Source: Bacteroidaceae bacterium
Lineage (GTDB): Bacteria; Bacteroidota; Bacteroidia; Bacteroidales; Bacteroidaceae
DNA: 64,000 bases
Direction: 5' to 3'
Assembly: GCA_017507385.1 (NCBI GenBank)
Contig: JAFWAX010000020.1
Coordinates: 1-64,000, forward strand
The notes under the pieces were generated by a model. That model did not search any database. It saw only the letters and a list, made by a program, of their open reading frames with translations, and was not told the origin of the DNA. Of this stretch, positions 34,109-43,433 are shown one piece after another. Made by a program: the position numbers and the translations under genes. Position 1 is the first letter of the stretch, and the number at the start of each line of letters is the position of its first letter.

Positions 34109-34870
34109 ATGGGAAAAGGTAAACTTGCAAAATTTGCAGAAATGGCAGCAAACCCACTGGTTGTAGAATGCCCTTTCTGGCAACTGCAAAAAGAAGGATT
34201 CGCATTGAAGGGAAATTGGCATCAACACTTCTTCAAGAACAACAACCCCATCGTTCTCGAACTGGGATGCGGCCGGGGAGAATATACGATAGGATTGGCA
34301 CGACGTTTCCCCGAAAAGAACTTCATCGGCATTGACATAAAAGGAGCACGCATGTGGCACGGAGCCAAGATTGCTCAAGAGGAAGGAATGGGGAATGTAG
34401 CATTCCTGCGCACCAACATTGAGTGTATAGATGGGCTTTTTGCTGAAAACGAAGTGGCAGAACTATGGTTGACATTCTCTGACCCACAAATGAAAAAGGC
34501 CACTAAACGCCTCACTTCCACTTACTTCATGGAGCGTTATCGCCGATTCCTTATGGACAAAGGCATTATCAATGTGAAAACGGATTCCAATTTCCTTGCC
34601 ACTTACACCAAATATATGGCAGAACGAAACAACTTGCCTCTGCTGCAATGCACTTTCGACCTCTATGCAGAGACGGGCTTCGACTCCTCGCTCACCGATA
34701 TACGCACTTACTACGAAGGCATGTGGCTGGAACGTGGCATTCCTATCAAATACCTCCAGTTCCGTCTGCCCCACGCTGGCACTCTCGAAGAGCCCAACAT
34801 CGAAATCCCTGTCGATGGCTACCGCTCTTACAATCATCAAGTTGTGAGTACAAAAAAAACGGGGAAATAA
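34109..34870 (+). CDS. trmB: tRNA (guanine-N7-)-methyltransferase
   Basis: A 253-residue class I methyltransferase that makes m7G46 in tRNA. The AdoMet motif is [20 protein letters not shown] near residue 48, with [18 protein letters not shown]. The catalytic/tRNA segment is [17 protein letters not shown] near residue 115 (classical D-P-W-P-K-x-R-H changed to D-P-Q-M-K-K-A, usual in this phylum). [15 protein letters not shown] is the conserved late T-x-Y-E motif. Translation is probably coupled to dnaX, 3 bp upstream. Confidence 0.94.
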   Translation: MGKGKLAKFAEMAANPLVVECPFWQLQKEGFALKGNWHQHFFKNNNPIVLELGCGRGEYTIGLARRFPEKNFIGIDIKGARMWHGAKIAQEEGMGNVAFLRTNIECIDGLFAENEVAELWLTFSDPQMKKATKRLTSTYFMERYRRFLMDKGIINVKTDSNFLATYTKYMAERNNLPLLQCTFDLYAETGFDSSLTDIRTYYEGMWLERGIPIKYLQFRLPHAGTLEEPNIEIPVDGYRSYNHQVVSTKKTGK

Positions 34871-34911
34871 ACTTTACCCGAATCCCCAATTTTCAATAAT
34901 CCATTACCTCA

Positions 34912-36012
34912 ATGACTCTATATCCTAAACTTATACACGATGCACTCTCCACCGTCCGCTATCCAGGCAACGGCAAGAGCATCATGGAAAATGAGATGCT
35001 GGAGGATGACCTCCGCATCGACGGCATGAAAGTATCCTTCTCGCTCATCTTCGAGAAAGAGACCGACCCGTTCAAGAAATCAGTAGTGAAGGCGGCAGAA
35101 GCAGCCATCAAGACCTTCGTGCATCCTGATGTGGAAGTGACCATCGGCACAAAGGCCAAGACAGCCTTGCCTCCCGAACCCGACAAGCTGTTGCCTGGCG
35201 TGAAGAACATCATCGCCGTCAGTTCCGGCAAGGGCGGTGTGGGCAAATCAACCGTAACTGCCAATCTGGCTATCGGACTGGCGAAACTCGGCTATCGTGT
35301 CGGATTGCTCGACACCGACATTTTTGGTCCTTCCATGCCCAAGATGTTTGGTGTGGAAGATGCACGCCCTTATGCTGAACAAGTGGATGGCAGAGACCTC
35401 ATCGTCCCTATCGAGAAGTACGGAGTGAAACTGCTCTCCATCGGCTTCTTCGTTGACCCCGACCAAGCTACCTTATGGCGTGGCGGCATGGCTTGCAATG
35501 CACTCAAGCAACTCATCTCTGAAGCGGCATGGGGAGAACTTGACTATTTCATCCTCGACACCCCTCCAGGTACCAGCGACATTCACCTGACACTCATCCA
35601 GACACTTGGCATCACAGGAGCCGTCATCGTTTCCACACCCCAGCAAGTGGCATTAGCAGATGCAAGAAAAGGCATCAACATGTACATGAATGATAAGGTA
35701 AACATCCCGATTCTCGGATTGGTGGAAAACATGGCATGGTTCACCCCTGCCGAACTGCCCGAAAACAAATACTACATCTTTGGAAAGGATGGATGCAAGA
35801 ATCTGGCCGAAGAACTGAACGTACCACTTCTTGCACAGATACCACTCATCCAATCTGTGTGCGAAGATGGCGACAAGGGAGCCCCCGCCGTACTTGACCC
35901 TGCCTCGCCAGAAGGCATCGCCTTCATGAGCCTTGCAGCAAAAGTCGTAACTCAAGTTGACAAGCGAAACATAGAAAAAGAACCGACACAACGTGTTGAA
36001 ATCCAGAAGTAA
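34912..36012 (+). CDS. mrp: Mrp/ApbC-type P-loop ATPase, iron-sulfur carrier
   Basis: The 366-residue protein joins an N-terminal MIP18/DUF59-like domain (residues 1-85) to a Mrp/NBP35 ATPase. The deviant Walker A is AVSSGKGGVGKSTVTANLAI near residue 102. Further marks are LLDTDIFGPSMPKMFG, FILDTPPGTSDIHLT near 215, and VVSTPQQVALADARKG. Mrp proteins bind and hand over Fe-S clusters. The usual C-x-x-C in the late region is replaced here by WFTPAELPENKYYIFG, as in many Bacteroidota members, so cluster ligation may differ. It lies 41 bp after trmB. Confidence 0.93.
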   Translation: MTLYPKLIHDALSTVRYPGNGKSIMENEMLEDDLRIDGMKVSFSLIFEKETDPFKKSVVKAAEAAIKTFVHPDVEVTIGTKAKTALPPEPDKLLPGVKNIIAVSSGKGGVGKSTVTANLAIGLAKLGYRVGLLDTDIFGPSMPKMFGVEDARPYAEQVDGRDLIVPIEKYGVKLLSIGFFVDPDQATLWRGGMACNALKQLISEAAWGELDYFILDTPPGTSDIHLTLIQTLGITGAVIVSTPQQVALADARKGINMYMNDKVNIPILGLVENMAWFTPAELPENKYYIFGKDGCKNLAEELNVPLLAQIPLIQSVCEDGDKGAPAVLDPASPEGIAFMSLAAKVVTQVDKRNIEKEPTQRVEIQK

Positions 36013-36017
36013 AAAGA

Positions 36018-37466
36018 ATGAGTCAATCACAAATTACTTTGGAAAACCTACTTCATTCTTTTCCGCCTGAAACAAAAAGCATTCCATCGCCAGCGCAATT
36101 CACCTACCCTTTCTGCTACCATCCCCATCCACTCTGCTCACTTGCTGCAAAAGAAGTAATCGAGTATTGCTACCGCACTCCGGAGATGTATCCACACGAA
36201 GGAAAAATGTTTGGCGTGTTAGTGGTTGCGCACAAAGGGGAACGATATTATCTACGAGCGTTTTCTGGCATTTACAATGGCTCCTACCACCACAAGGGAT
36301 TTGTTCCTCCCGTCTATGACCTGCAAGCTCCTGATGGCTATTTCTGCGAAGAGGAGCAACGGATTGTGGAACTGACGCGCCAAGTGAACGAAGCCACCAG
36401 CGAAACAGAAAAGATTCAGTTGAAAGCTTTGCGCAAGGAAGCATCGCAAGCTTTACAAACGTGGACGTTCCGCCAATTCCGTTTGCTGAACGCAAACAAG
36501 CAAGTGGCGGATTTACTTGACATTTTCAAGGATTACAAGACTCCCTTCAGCGAAGAAGAATACATCAATTATAAAGAAGGACGAACTCCCATTAAACCGA
36601 AGCCCAAGGTGGGCATACCTCCTGGAGGCTCCGGCGAATGCTGCGCTCCCAAACTCTTGCAATTTGCCTATCAGCACGATTTATCACCGCTGTGCATGGA
36701 GGAATTCTGGGTCGGTCCTTCAGAAGGCAGCCAAATGCGTATTGAAGGACATTTCTACCCTTCGTGCCAGCACAAGTGTGTCCCTATACTCACCTACATG
36801 ATGCAAGGACTTGATGTTGAGGAGAATCCACTGTTTCGCCGTGGCAAGGAACTGCTCAAACAAGTGCGCATCCTTCACGAAGATGACGACTTAATGATTG
36901 CCTATAAGCCATCTGGACTACTTTCCGTACCAAGCCGTAACCATGGCGAGGTATCACTGCAAGCCCATCTCGAAACCATCAATTCAGAGTACCGCCTTGT
37001 CCATCGTCTGGACCAAGACACGTCTGGATTGATGCTTGTCGCCAAGAATCTCGAAGCCTGCCGCCATTTGCAAGAGCAATTCGTACAGCATGACATCAAG
37101 AAGAAATACATAGCCATTCTATCCTCACCACCGATGGAAGGAATGGCAAAAGAGGGCATCATCACCCTTCCCCTCTCTCGCAATCCATTCGATTCTCCAC
37201 GCCAGACCGTCAACCACAGAATTGGCAAACAATCCATTACCCGCTATCGACTTGTTGGCGACACCCGTGTAGAACTTTTCCCCGAAACAGGACGCACCCA
37301 TCAGCTTCGTATTCACTGTGCCCATCCAGAAGGACTCGGACGGCCTATCAAAGGCGACATTCTATACGGCACAGCAGCCGACCGCCTTTATCTCCATGCC
37401 GAAAGCATCACATTCCGTCATCCCACGACAGGAGAATGGATGACTTTTACAGAAAAAGCTTTCTGA
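36018..37466 (+). CDS. RluA-family pseudouridine synthase with long N-terminal extension
   Basis: A 482-residue protein. Its C-terminal 210 residues are a RluA-type catalytic domain: YKPSGLLSVPSR, the catalytic Asp in RLVHRLDQDTSGLMLVAKN, KKYIAIL, and ETGRTHQLRIHCAHP. The roughly 270-residue N-terminal part has a coiled-coil-like stretch (about 115-165) and a Cys/His-rich patch (GGSGECCAPKLL, then FYPSCQHKCVPIL). This arrangement is found in RluA-like proteins annotated as 23S rRNA or tRNA synthases. The target base is not known. It is the last gene of the dnaX operon, 5 bp after mrp. Confidence 0.9.
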   Translation: MSQSQITLENLLHSFPPETKSIPSPAQFTYPFCYHPHPLCSLAAKEVIEYCYRTPEMYPHEGKMFGVLVVAHKGERYYLRAFSGIYNGSYHHKGFVPPVYDLQAPDGYFCEEEQRIVELTRQVNEATSETEKIQLKALRKEASQALQTWTFRQFRLLNANKQVADLLDIFKDYKTPFSEEEYINYKEGRTPIKPKPKVGIPPGGSGECCAPKLLQFAYQHDLSPLCMEEFWVGPSEGSQMRIEGHFYPSCQHKCVPILTYMMQGLDVEENPLFRRGKELLKQVRILHEDDDLMIAYKPSGLLSVPSRNHGEVSLQAHLETINSEYRLVHRLDQDTSGLMLVAKNLEACRHLQEQFVQHDIKKKYIAILSSPPMEGMAKEGIITLPLSRNPFDSPRQTVNHRIGKQSITRYRLVGDTRVELFPETGRTHQLRIHCAHPEGLGRPIKGDILYGTAADRLYLHAESITFRHPTTGEWMTFTEKAF

Positions 37467-37517
37467 CTGACCGCCATTGAAAACATTGAGGACGAGAATG
37501 GTCTTGCTATATCGAAG

Positions 37518-37563
37518 CGTACCCCTCGGGTACGATGAAGCGGACCCGAGGGGTGCGGCATAG
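37518..37563. repeat. Two-unit 23-bp palindromic array between rluA-like gene and pgm (family A)
   Basis: Units begin at 37518 and 37541. Cores are CGTACCCCTCGGGTACG (perfect 7-bp arms, centre CTC) and CGGACCCGAGGGGTGCG (centre GAG). It lies between two convergent genes and just before their terminator, from which it is separate. Confidence 0.9.
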
Positions 37564-37577
37564 AAGCACAAAACAAA

Positions 37578-37620
37578 AAAATGCACCAGCCGAAAAGAAC
37601 GGAGGTGCATTTTCTTTCTT
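37578..37620. terminator. Bidirectional intrinsic terminator
   Basis: AAAATGCACC at 37578 pairs with GGTGCATTTT at 37604-37613 around a 16-base loop. It is flanked by A-rich sequence on one side and T-rich on the other, so it can end both the dnaX operon and pgm. Confidence 0.8.
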
Positions 37621-37639
37621 ATTCTTGCAAAGAATCGTC

Positions 37640-39376
37640 TTACAGACCTAAGTCCTTCTTGATAGCGTCAACTTTCGCCTTCGCTTCTGCCGTAGCTGAT
37701 GGATAGCACTTAGAACACTCCATCTCGCCCTTCACTTCGACATAGAACTTAATCTTAGGCTCTGTTCCTGATGGACGCACAGAAATCTTGGTTCCGTCGG
37801 CCGTGAACCACTGGAGCACATTGCTGGTAGCTGGCATGTCGATAACAGACTCCTTGCCGTCGCATATCTGCTTCAAGGTCTTGTAGTCTTTCACGCAGAC
37901 AACAGGGCTGCCACCAAGAGACGCCGGAGGTGTCGTGCGGAAATCTTCCATCATCTGCTTGATCTCGTCTGCACCAGACTTTCCTGGCTTTGTGACCGAG
38001 ATGGCATCCTGATAGGCAAAGCCATAGTCGAGGTAAATCTTCATCAAGAGGTCGTAAAGTGTCATACCATTGTCCTTTGCCCACGCAGCAATCTCGCAGA
38101 GCAGACAGATAGAAGCAGGACTGTCCTTGTCACGCACCTTGTCGAATGGCAGGTATCCGAACGATTCCTCGCCTCCGCCAATATATTTCTTCACACCTTC
38201 AGACAGTTTGATTTCGCGAGCAATCCACTTGAAACCAGTATAGACATCGCGAATCTCCACGTTGTTGCGCTGAGCAATTTCTGCAATGGTCTCTGTCGTC
38301 ACGATAGTCTTCACCATAAACTCATTGCCCTTCAGCTGTCCAAGCTTCTTCTTGTTCTCGATGATGTAGTAAGAGAGCATGAGCGCAGTCTGGTTACCAT
38401 TGAGGATGCACCACTCGCCCTTCGGGTCGCGGCACACCACAGCCAGACGGTCAGCATCAGGGTCAGACGCCAGCACCAGGTCAGCATTGAGCTTCGTACC
38501 CAGCTTCATGCCTAAAGTCATTGCCTCTGAGTTCTCTGGATTGGGAGAAACGACCGTTGGGAAGTTGCCATCAATAGACATCTGCTCATTCACCACGTTA
38601 ATGTTCTGGAAACCCCATGTACGGAGCGCAGCAGGGATGATGACACGTCCTGTTCCATGCAATGGAGAGTAAACAATGCAAAGGTCCTTCTGTCGGTTGA
38701 TAACCTCCTGGTCAACCAACGCCTCATGCACCGCATTCAGATAGTCCACATCCATCTCGCCTCCAATAATCTGAATCAAATCCTTGTTAGGCTCAAACTT
38801 CACCTGGTCAATCGTCACCTTGTTCACCTCGTCGATGATGCCAGTGTCGTGCGGTGCCAGCACCTGAGCGCCATCATCCCAGTAAGCCTTGTAACCATTG
38901 TATTCGCGTGGGTTGTGGCTGGCGGTGATGTTCACACCTGCCTGTGCACCCAGCTGACGGATGGCGAAAGAAATCTCAGGAGTAGGACGAAGGCTCTCAA
39001 ACAGATAAGCCTTGATGCCATTGGCAGAGAAGATGTCAGCCACCGTCTCAGCAAACAGACGAGAGTTGTTGCGGCAGTCGTGTCCCACCACTACGCTGAT
39101 GTCCTTCTTGCCCGCAAAAGCCTTGTTGATGTAGTTGGCAAAGCCCTGAGTAGCCATGCCCACAATATATTTATTCATGCGGTTAGTACCCGCACCCATG
39201 ATACCGCGCAAACCGCCAGTACCAAACTCCAGATTCTGATAGAATGCATCGATGAGAGCTGTCTTGTCCTCAGCATCGAGCATAGCCTTCACTTCTGCCT
39301 GTGTCTCGGCATCAAACGCTGGCGAAAGCCACTTCTGTGCCTCAGCTTCACACTGCTTAATCAATTCGTTGTCCAT
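37640..39376 (-). CDS. pgm: Phosphoglucomutase / phosphomannomutase
   Basis: The 578-residue alpha-D-phosphohexomutase interconverts hexose-1- and hexose-6-phosphate. It thereby supplies glucose-1-phosphate to enzymes such as RfbF. Marks in order are GTGGLRGIMGAGTNRMN near residue 52, the phosphoserine loop GVNITASHNPREYNGYK near 148, metal-binding LASDPDADRLAV near 305, sugar-specificity GGGEESFGYLPFDK near 400, and the phosphate-binding RPSGTEPKIKFYVE near 535. Length fits the long phospho-sugar mutase subgroup. TATCTTTG on the minus strand at 39447-39440 is its -7 element. Confidence 0.95.
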   Translation of the reverse strand: MDNELIKQCEAEAQKWLSPAFDAETQAEVKAMLDAEDKTALIDAFYQNLEFGTGGLRGIMGAGTNRMNKYIVGMATQGFANYINKAFAGKKDISVVVGHDCRNNSRLFAETVADIFSANGIKAYLFESLRPTPEISFAIRQLGAQAGVNITASHNPREYNGYKAYWDDGAQVLAPHDTGIIDEVNKVTIDQVKFEPNKDLIQIIGGEMDVDYLNAVHEALVDQEVINRQKDLCIVYSPLHGTGRVIIPAALRTWGFQNINVVNEQMSIDGNFPTVVSPNPENSEAMTLGMKLGTKLNADLVLASDPDADRLAVVCRDPKGEWCILNGNQTALMLSYYIIENKKKLGQLKGNEFMVKTIVTTETIAEIAQRNNVEIRDVYTGFKWIAREIKLSEGVKKYIGGGEESFGYLPFDKVRDKDSPASICLLCEIAAWAKDNGMTLYDLLMKIYLDYGFAYQDAISVTKPGKSGADEIKQMMEDFRTTPPASLGGSPVVCVKDYKTLKQICDGKESVIDMPATSNVLQWFTADGTKISVRPSGTEPKIKFYVEVKGEMECSKCYPSATAEAKAKVDAIKKDLGL

Positions 39377-39439
39377 ATTATTAAATTATTTAGTTATTTA
39401 TTACATCAAAAGAATATAGCCCAGCGCATAGGCTGTTTG

Positions 39440-39447
39440 CAAAGATA
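39440..39447 (-). promoter_or_regulatory. -7 promoter element of pgm
   Basis: Minus-strand TATCTTTG, about 64 bases upstream of the ATG. The rest of the 304-bp gap is pyrimidine-rich near 39530-39570 and then holds a 23-bp-period repeat. Confidence 0.55.
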
Positions 39448-39582
39448 AAACAAAATTCTGACACCATCATCGTCTTCGCTATTTTTTTTCACATCCCATA
39501 CAGGAATTTCTCTCCTCTCCCAGACTTTCACATCGGTTGTTCCCCTCCCCCCTCAGCCTCCCTTCTTTGTCCAAGCTGTTCA

Positions 39583-39674
39583 ACACGGAAGGAACAATGC
39601 GATGGACACGGAATGCTCAAAGCGATGAACAAGGAAGGAACTACATGCCGAAGAAGGAATGTTCCACAGCAGAT
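39583..39674. repeat. Four-unit repeat with 23-bp period, family C
   Basis: Steps begin at 39583, 39606, 39629 and 39652, all starting A(C/G)A(C/A)GGAA. The first two match at 18 of 23 positions; later ones are more diverged (about 14 and 12). The block starts just after the GH2 stop (39681 on the minus strand). A six-base stem TGCTCA/TGAACA with one wobble lies inside; clear three-base-centre palindromes as in families A and B are not seen. Confidence 0.6.
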
Positions 39675-39680
39675 AGTGCA

Positions 39681-42110
39681 TTATTGGAAAGTCAGCTTCG
39701 CACCTTTCAGGGTTGGGGAGGAAACTGCCACAGTCACCTTGCCTGCTTGCAAGGTGCTGCGAAGGATGCACTGCATGTAGCCTGTCTGCATCTGCTTGGT
39801 GGTCACGCCATGGAAGAGGTCGCTGGTGTAGTGGTCGCCATTGTCAAGAGCGAGGAAGGTGGCTGCACCAGAGACGGAGACGCTAATCTCATCTGTGGCA
39901 TTGGGAACGACCCTGCCTCTTGAATCGACGGCATAGATGTTGAGATACTTAAGGGACATGCCATCGGCTGTCCACTCTTTGGTTTCTTCTTCTATGCGGA
40001 GGCGAACAGCCTTGCCTGTAGTTTCTATTTCATCACGGGCTACTTCCTTGCCGCCTGTGCGAGCTATGGCAACAAGCTTGCCGCCTGTGCCGTAGTCAAT
40101 GCCAAACCAAAGAATTGCGTTTCGCTTGGCAATATCTGTCGTATCGTTTTTCTGCACGCCAAGAGACTTGCCGTTATACAGCAGTTCCACCTCTTCGGCA
40201 TTGGTGTAAGTGAAGACATTGGGATGAGAGCCATCCTTCTGATTCCAGTTCTTATTGATTTTCTGCTGCCCTACCTTGATGTCGTTCCATTCGAGGCTTT
40301 CGCCCTTGCCATCCAAGACGCCTATGCACACGACGGGGTCATCGGGCTGTATGCATGACTTGATGAGATATGCCTGAGGGAATGGCTGCAAGGTGTGGCT
40401 AAAGAAAGAATAGTTCCACCCCTTCTTGGGCCATCCGTTCGACTCACCCCAATATTCAATGGCGCCCCACCAGCAGAGGCCTACGCCACGCTGACGGTCC
40501 ATGCCATAGTAGGGCTGCTGCAGCTGATTGGTCACAGCCTCGCTCTGGAACAGGATGAGATGGGGTGCGTGCTTGTAGTAGCCGTGATAAGCATCCCACT
40601 GATAGTTAAACGATGCCACTTCTGTTTCACATGCCAGCTCTGGCGGAACAAGATAAGTCTTGAAGTCTGGCGTGTTTCGCTGAGCGCCTGCACGCGCAGG
40701 GAACATGGCAACAGTCGTCGGGCGAGTCTTGTCGTATCGTTTCACCATCTGGTCAAAAATACGATAGGTCGTTATTCCCCAGTCATTGGTCTGATAACCA
40801 CTCCAATCGGAACGGGTCTGCAATTCATTTCCCAAACTCCACAGCACCACAGAAGGGTGATTGCGCCCTCTCTTCACCCACTCCTGTATCAACTCGGGCC
40901 AAAGCTGCATAAACGGTTTGCGACCTCCCCAATAGTCCTTGTCTGACCACTTGTCAATCAGTTCGTCCACGACGAGCAGTCCTACCTCATCTGCAATACG
41001 ATAGAAATCATCAGAATAAGGGTTGTGAGAACAGCGTATGGCATTATAGCCGAAAGCTTTCAGTGTGCGCATCTGACGTTCGATGGCTGTCTTGTAGGCA
41101 GCAACACCCACAGCGCCAAGGTCATGATGATTGGCTATGCCCACAAGGAAGACCTTTCTGCCATTCAACTTAAATCCGAAATCAGACCCGTATTCAATCG
41201 TGCGGAAACCAAACTTGTCTGCTACAGAGTCTATCACCACTCCATCTTCCTCCAGCACAGCCTCAACAGAATACAGATGAGGTGCATCCACGTCCCACAG
41301 CTTCGGACTGGCCACAGTCATCTGCGGAAGCAGCACCTCAGTGTTATTCTGTACGGTATGGTCAGGCATGCCTTGCTCCGCTGTTGCAACCACACGACCA
41401 TCAGCATCCTTCACACAGGCCTTTATCTTGATGTCGTGCCGCTGCCAACCCACAACCTGCACCTGCACATTCACCTTATCTCCCTCAGTCGTCACATACA
41501 GGCCGTGCCGCGCGATGCGAGTATTGTTGCCAGCCTTCAGCCACACGTTGCGGAAGATGCCTCCACCTGTGTACCAGCGACTTCCTCCCGTAGGGCCTGT
41601 GCTTGAATAAACAGCCACCACATTATCGCTGCCATAATTGACGACCTTTGTGATGTCTGCCTCAAACCCCGTATAGCCATACTCATTGCTTGCCACTTTT
41701 TTCCCGTTCACATACACATCGCTCACATACATCACTCCCTCAAAGTCCAACACAACACGAAGTCCTTTCAAACTCTCAGGGACATTGAAAGTCTTCCTGT
41801 ACCAGCCTTCACACATCCGCTTAAAGCCACGCCCCTTATTCTCCTTCTCATCCCATGGCTGCTCAAACTGATAGTCATGAGGAATATCCAGCGTTCTCCA
41901 TGCCGAATCATCATAATCAATCCGTTCCGCCCCTTCAGGATTTCCGAGTTGGAATTTCCAGCCGAAGTTAAACAGCTGACACTTGTGCTCAGCATACGCA
42001 CTCAGCGACACATTACCCGTCGCACGTTTCTCGTGCTGCTCTACGTACTGCGCCCAACCAGACAAGAAACAGAAGGAGAGCAACAGCATTTGCAAAAATA
42101 GTCTTTTCAT
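39681..42110 (-). CDS. Secreted glycoside hydrolase family 2 (beta-galactosidase type)
   Basis: The 809-residue enzyme has a signal peptide (MKRLFLQMLLLSFCFLSGWA, cut about residue 21). It then has a GH2 sugar-binding domain with WRTLDIPHDYQFEQPW and YDDS, an Ig-like domain, and the TIM barrel from about 300 (FLVGIANHHDLGAVGVA, then IRCSHNPYSDDFYRIADEVG). The acid/base Glu is in VVLWSLGNELQ near 425 and the nucleophile is probably the Glu in LFQSEAVTN near 519. C-terminal beta domains follow. It likely removes beta-galactose or a similar unit from polysaccharides in the periplasm. It starts 11 bp after yccF, apparently sharing its promoter. Confidence 0.93.
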   Translation of the reverse strand: MKRLFLQMLLLSFCFLSGWAQYVEQHEKRATGNVSLSAYAEHKCQLFNFGWKFQLGNPEGAERIDYDDSAWRTLDIPHDYQFEQPWDEKENKGRGFKRMCEGWYRKTFNVPESLKGLRVVLDFEGVMYVSDVYVNGKKVASNEYGYTGFEADITKVVNYGSDNVVAVYSSTGPTGGSRWYTGGGIFRNVWLKAGNNTRIARHGLYVTTEGDKVNVQVQVVGWQRHDIKIKACVKDADGRVVATAEQGMPDHTVQNNTEVLLPQMTVASPKLWDVDAPHLYSVEAVLEEDGVVIDSVADKFGFRTIEYGSDFGFKLNGRKVFLVGIANHHDLGAVGVAAYKTAIERQMRTLKAFGYNAIRCSHNPYSDDFYRIADEVGLLVVDELIDKWSDKDYWGGRKPFMQLWPELIQEWVKRGRNHPSVVLWSLGNELQTRSDWSGYQTNDWGITTYRIFDQMVKRYDKTRPTTVAMFPARAGAQRNTPDFKTYLVPPELACETEVASFNYQWDAYHGYYKHAPHLILFQSEAVTNQLQQPYYGMDRQRGVGLCWWGAIEYWGESNGWPKKGWNYSFFSHTLQPFPQAYLIKSCIQPDDPVVCIGVLDGKGESLEWNDIKVGQQKINKNWNQKDGSHPNVFTYTNAEEVELLYNGKSLGVQKNDTTDIAKRNAILWFGIDYGTGGKLVAIARTGGKEVARDEIETTGKAVRLRIEEETKEWTADGMSLKYLNIYAVDSRGRVVPNATDEISVSVSGAATFLALDNGDHYTSDLFHGVTTKQMQTGYMQCILRSTLQAGKVTVAVSSPTLKGAKLTFQ

Positions 42111-42121
42111 ATCTATTAAAT

Positions 42122-42499
42122 TTAAAAGTTCAGTTTAACCTCTTTGCCAAAAGGAGCTAAAGACAGACGAGCCATCTTAAAATGCTGCTTGCCGAAAGGG
42201 ATGCCAACAATGCTGATGTAGAGCACGATGCCAAAGAAAACATGAGAGCACCACGCCCAGAGTCCTCCGAAGAGAATCCAAAGAGCATTAAGCGGAATGC
42301 GGATGCAGCCAGTCGGGCTGTCAGTATCCACCACCTGCGAGCCAAACGGCCACAGACAAAGCAAGCCAATCTTGAATGTCTGCAATGCCACAGGAATACC
42401 CACTATTGTACACGCAATTGCCAGGCTGGCAGTAAAGTATCCCACCGCCGCCTCCAGGCCGCCAAACAGCCACCATACCAGATTACCAAGTATTTTCAT
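42122..42499 (-). CDS. yccF: YccF domain inner-membrane protein
   Basis: A 125-residue membrane protein with the duplicated YccF motif: GNLVWWLFGGLEAAVGYFTA then CTIVGIPVALQTFKIGLLCL, and again NALWILFGGLWAW then VGIPFGKQHFKMARLSLAPFG. Four hydrophobic segments are predicted by eye. The function of YccF proteins is unknown. The -7 element TATCTTTG lies at 42529-42536 on the minus strand. The GH2 gene follows 11 bp later, an unusual partner. Confidence 0.9.
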   Translation of the reverse strand: MKILGNLVWWLFGGLEAAVGYFTASLAIACTIVGIPVALQTFKIGLLCLWPFGSQVVDTDSPTGCIRIPLNALWILFGGLWAWCSHVFFGIVLYISIVGIPFGKQHFKMARLSLAPFGKEVKLNF

Positions 42500-42528
42500 C
42501 TTATTGCCTTTTAGTCATGAAATCGCCA

Positions 42529-42536
42529 CAAAGATA
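42529..42536 (-). promoter_or_regulatory. -7 promoter element of yccF-GH2
   Basis: Minus-strand TATCTTTG, 30 bases upstream of the yccF ATG. Confidence 0.55.
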
Positions 42537-42608
42537 CAATTTTCATCTGAAATCACCAAACATGCTTATTTTTCTCCTCTAGAGCCACCCTTTTCCAAGA
42601 AGTTTTCG

Positions 42609-42616
42609 TAAATTTG
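42609..42616 (+). promoter_or_regulatory. -7 promoter element of the SDR gene
   Basis: TAAATTTG fits TAnnTTTG. The predicted start near 42622 would put the ATG at 42627 almost at the 5' end and favours the second ATG at 42642. Confidence 0.5.
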
Positions 42617-42626
42617 TCATACAATC

Positions 42627-43388
42627 ATGGACACAGAGCGTATGACACAGAAAAAAGCCATCATCATCGGCGCCACCTCAGGCATTGGACTCGAAATGGT
42701 CAAGGTGCTCACCTCGCAAGGCTGGCAGGTAGGCATAGCAGGGCGGCGGCAAGCCCTGCTGCAGCAGATTCAGAGCAAGAACCTCGATGTCATCGCCACC
42801 GAGTGCATCGACATCACACAAGAAGATGCCCCTCGCCGTCTTCTCAGCCTCATCGGCAAGACAGGCGGCATGGACCTCTACTTCCACAGCGCAGGTATCG
42901 GCTATCAGAATCCAGCTCTTGACCTTGAAAAGGAGATGGCCACTGTCGCCACCAACGTGGCAGGTTTCACCCAGATGGTTGGCACAGCCTTCCACTACTT
43001 CGAGCAGCATCCTCAGAGAGAGGGGCACCTCGCTGTCATCAGCAGCATAGCCGGCACCCGCGGGCTCGGAGCCGCCCCAGCCTACTCCTCCACCAAACGC
43101 TACGCCAACCACTACATGGAATGCCTCAGCCAGCTCTGCCGCATACGAGGCATCCACCATATCCACCTCCACGACATCCGTCCAGGCTTTGTCCGCACAC
43201 CCCTCATTGCTGATGGATATAACTACCCTCTCCAACTCGACCCACACGATGTTGCCCTCTCCATCGCACGAGGCATCCGCAACAACCGCTCCATCATCAC
43301 CATCGACTGGCGCTACCGCCTCCTCGTCTTCTTCTGGCGAATGATACCCCGATGGCTGTGGGTGAGGCTGAAGGTGGCGTCGAAGTGA
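42627..43388 (+). CDS. Short-chain dehydrogenase/reductase
   Basis: A 253-residue classical SDR. It has the NAD(P)-binding AIIIGATSGIGLEMVKVLTS, DLYFHSAGIGYQNPAL (usual N-A-G replaced by S-A-G), VISSIAGTRGLGAAPAYSST with the catalytic Ser, and the active-site YSSTKRYANHYM (Y-x-x-x-K). HDIRPGFVRTPL follows near residue 190. A C-terminal hydrophobic stretch (RLLVFFWRMIPRWLWVRL) suggests membrane contact. The substrate is not known. ATG 42642 (MTQKK) is an equally likely start in view of the promoter. Confidence 0.9.
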   Translation: MDTERMTQKKAIIIGATSGIGLEMVKVLTSQGWQVGIAGRRQALLQQIQSKNLDVIATECIDITQEDAPRRLLSLIGKTGGMDLYFHSAGIGYQNPALDLEKEMATVATNVAGFTQMVGTAFHYFEQHPQREGHLAVISSIAGTRGLGAAPAYSSTKRYANHYMECLSQLCRIRGIHHIHLHDIRPGFVRTPLIADGYNYPLQLDPHDVALSIARGIRNNRSIITIDWRYRLLVFFWRMIPRWLWVRLKVASK

Positions 43389-43433
43389 AATCATTAAAGA
43401 TAATCAAAACAAAACAAACTTTTATAGATTAAT

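Noticed and set aside
37518..37563. Family A palindromes as ordinary terminators
   Set aside because: No T tract follows, a separate proper terminator lies next to this copy at 37578, and two other copies sit inside open genes.
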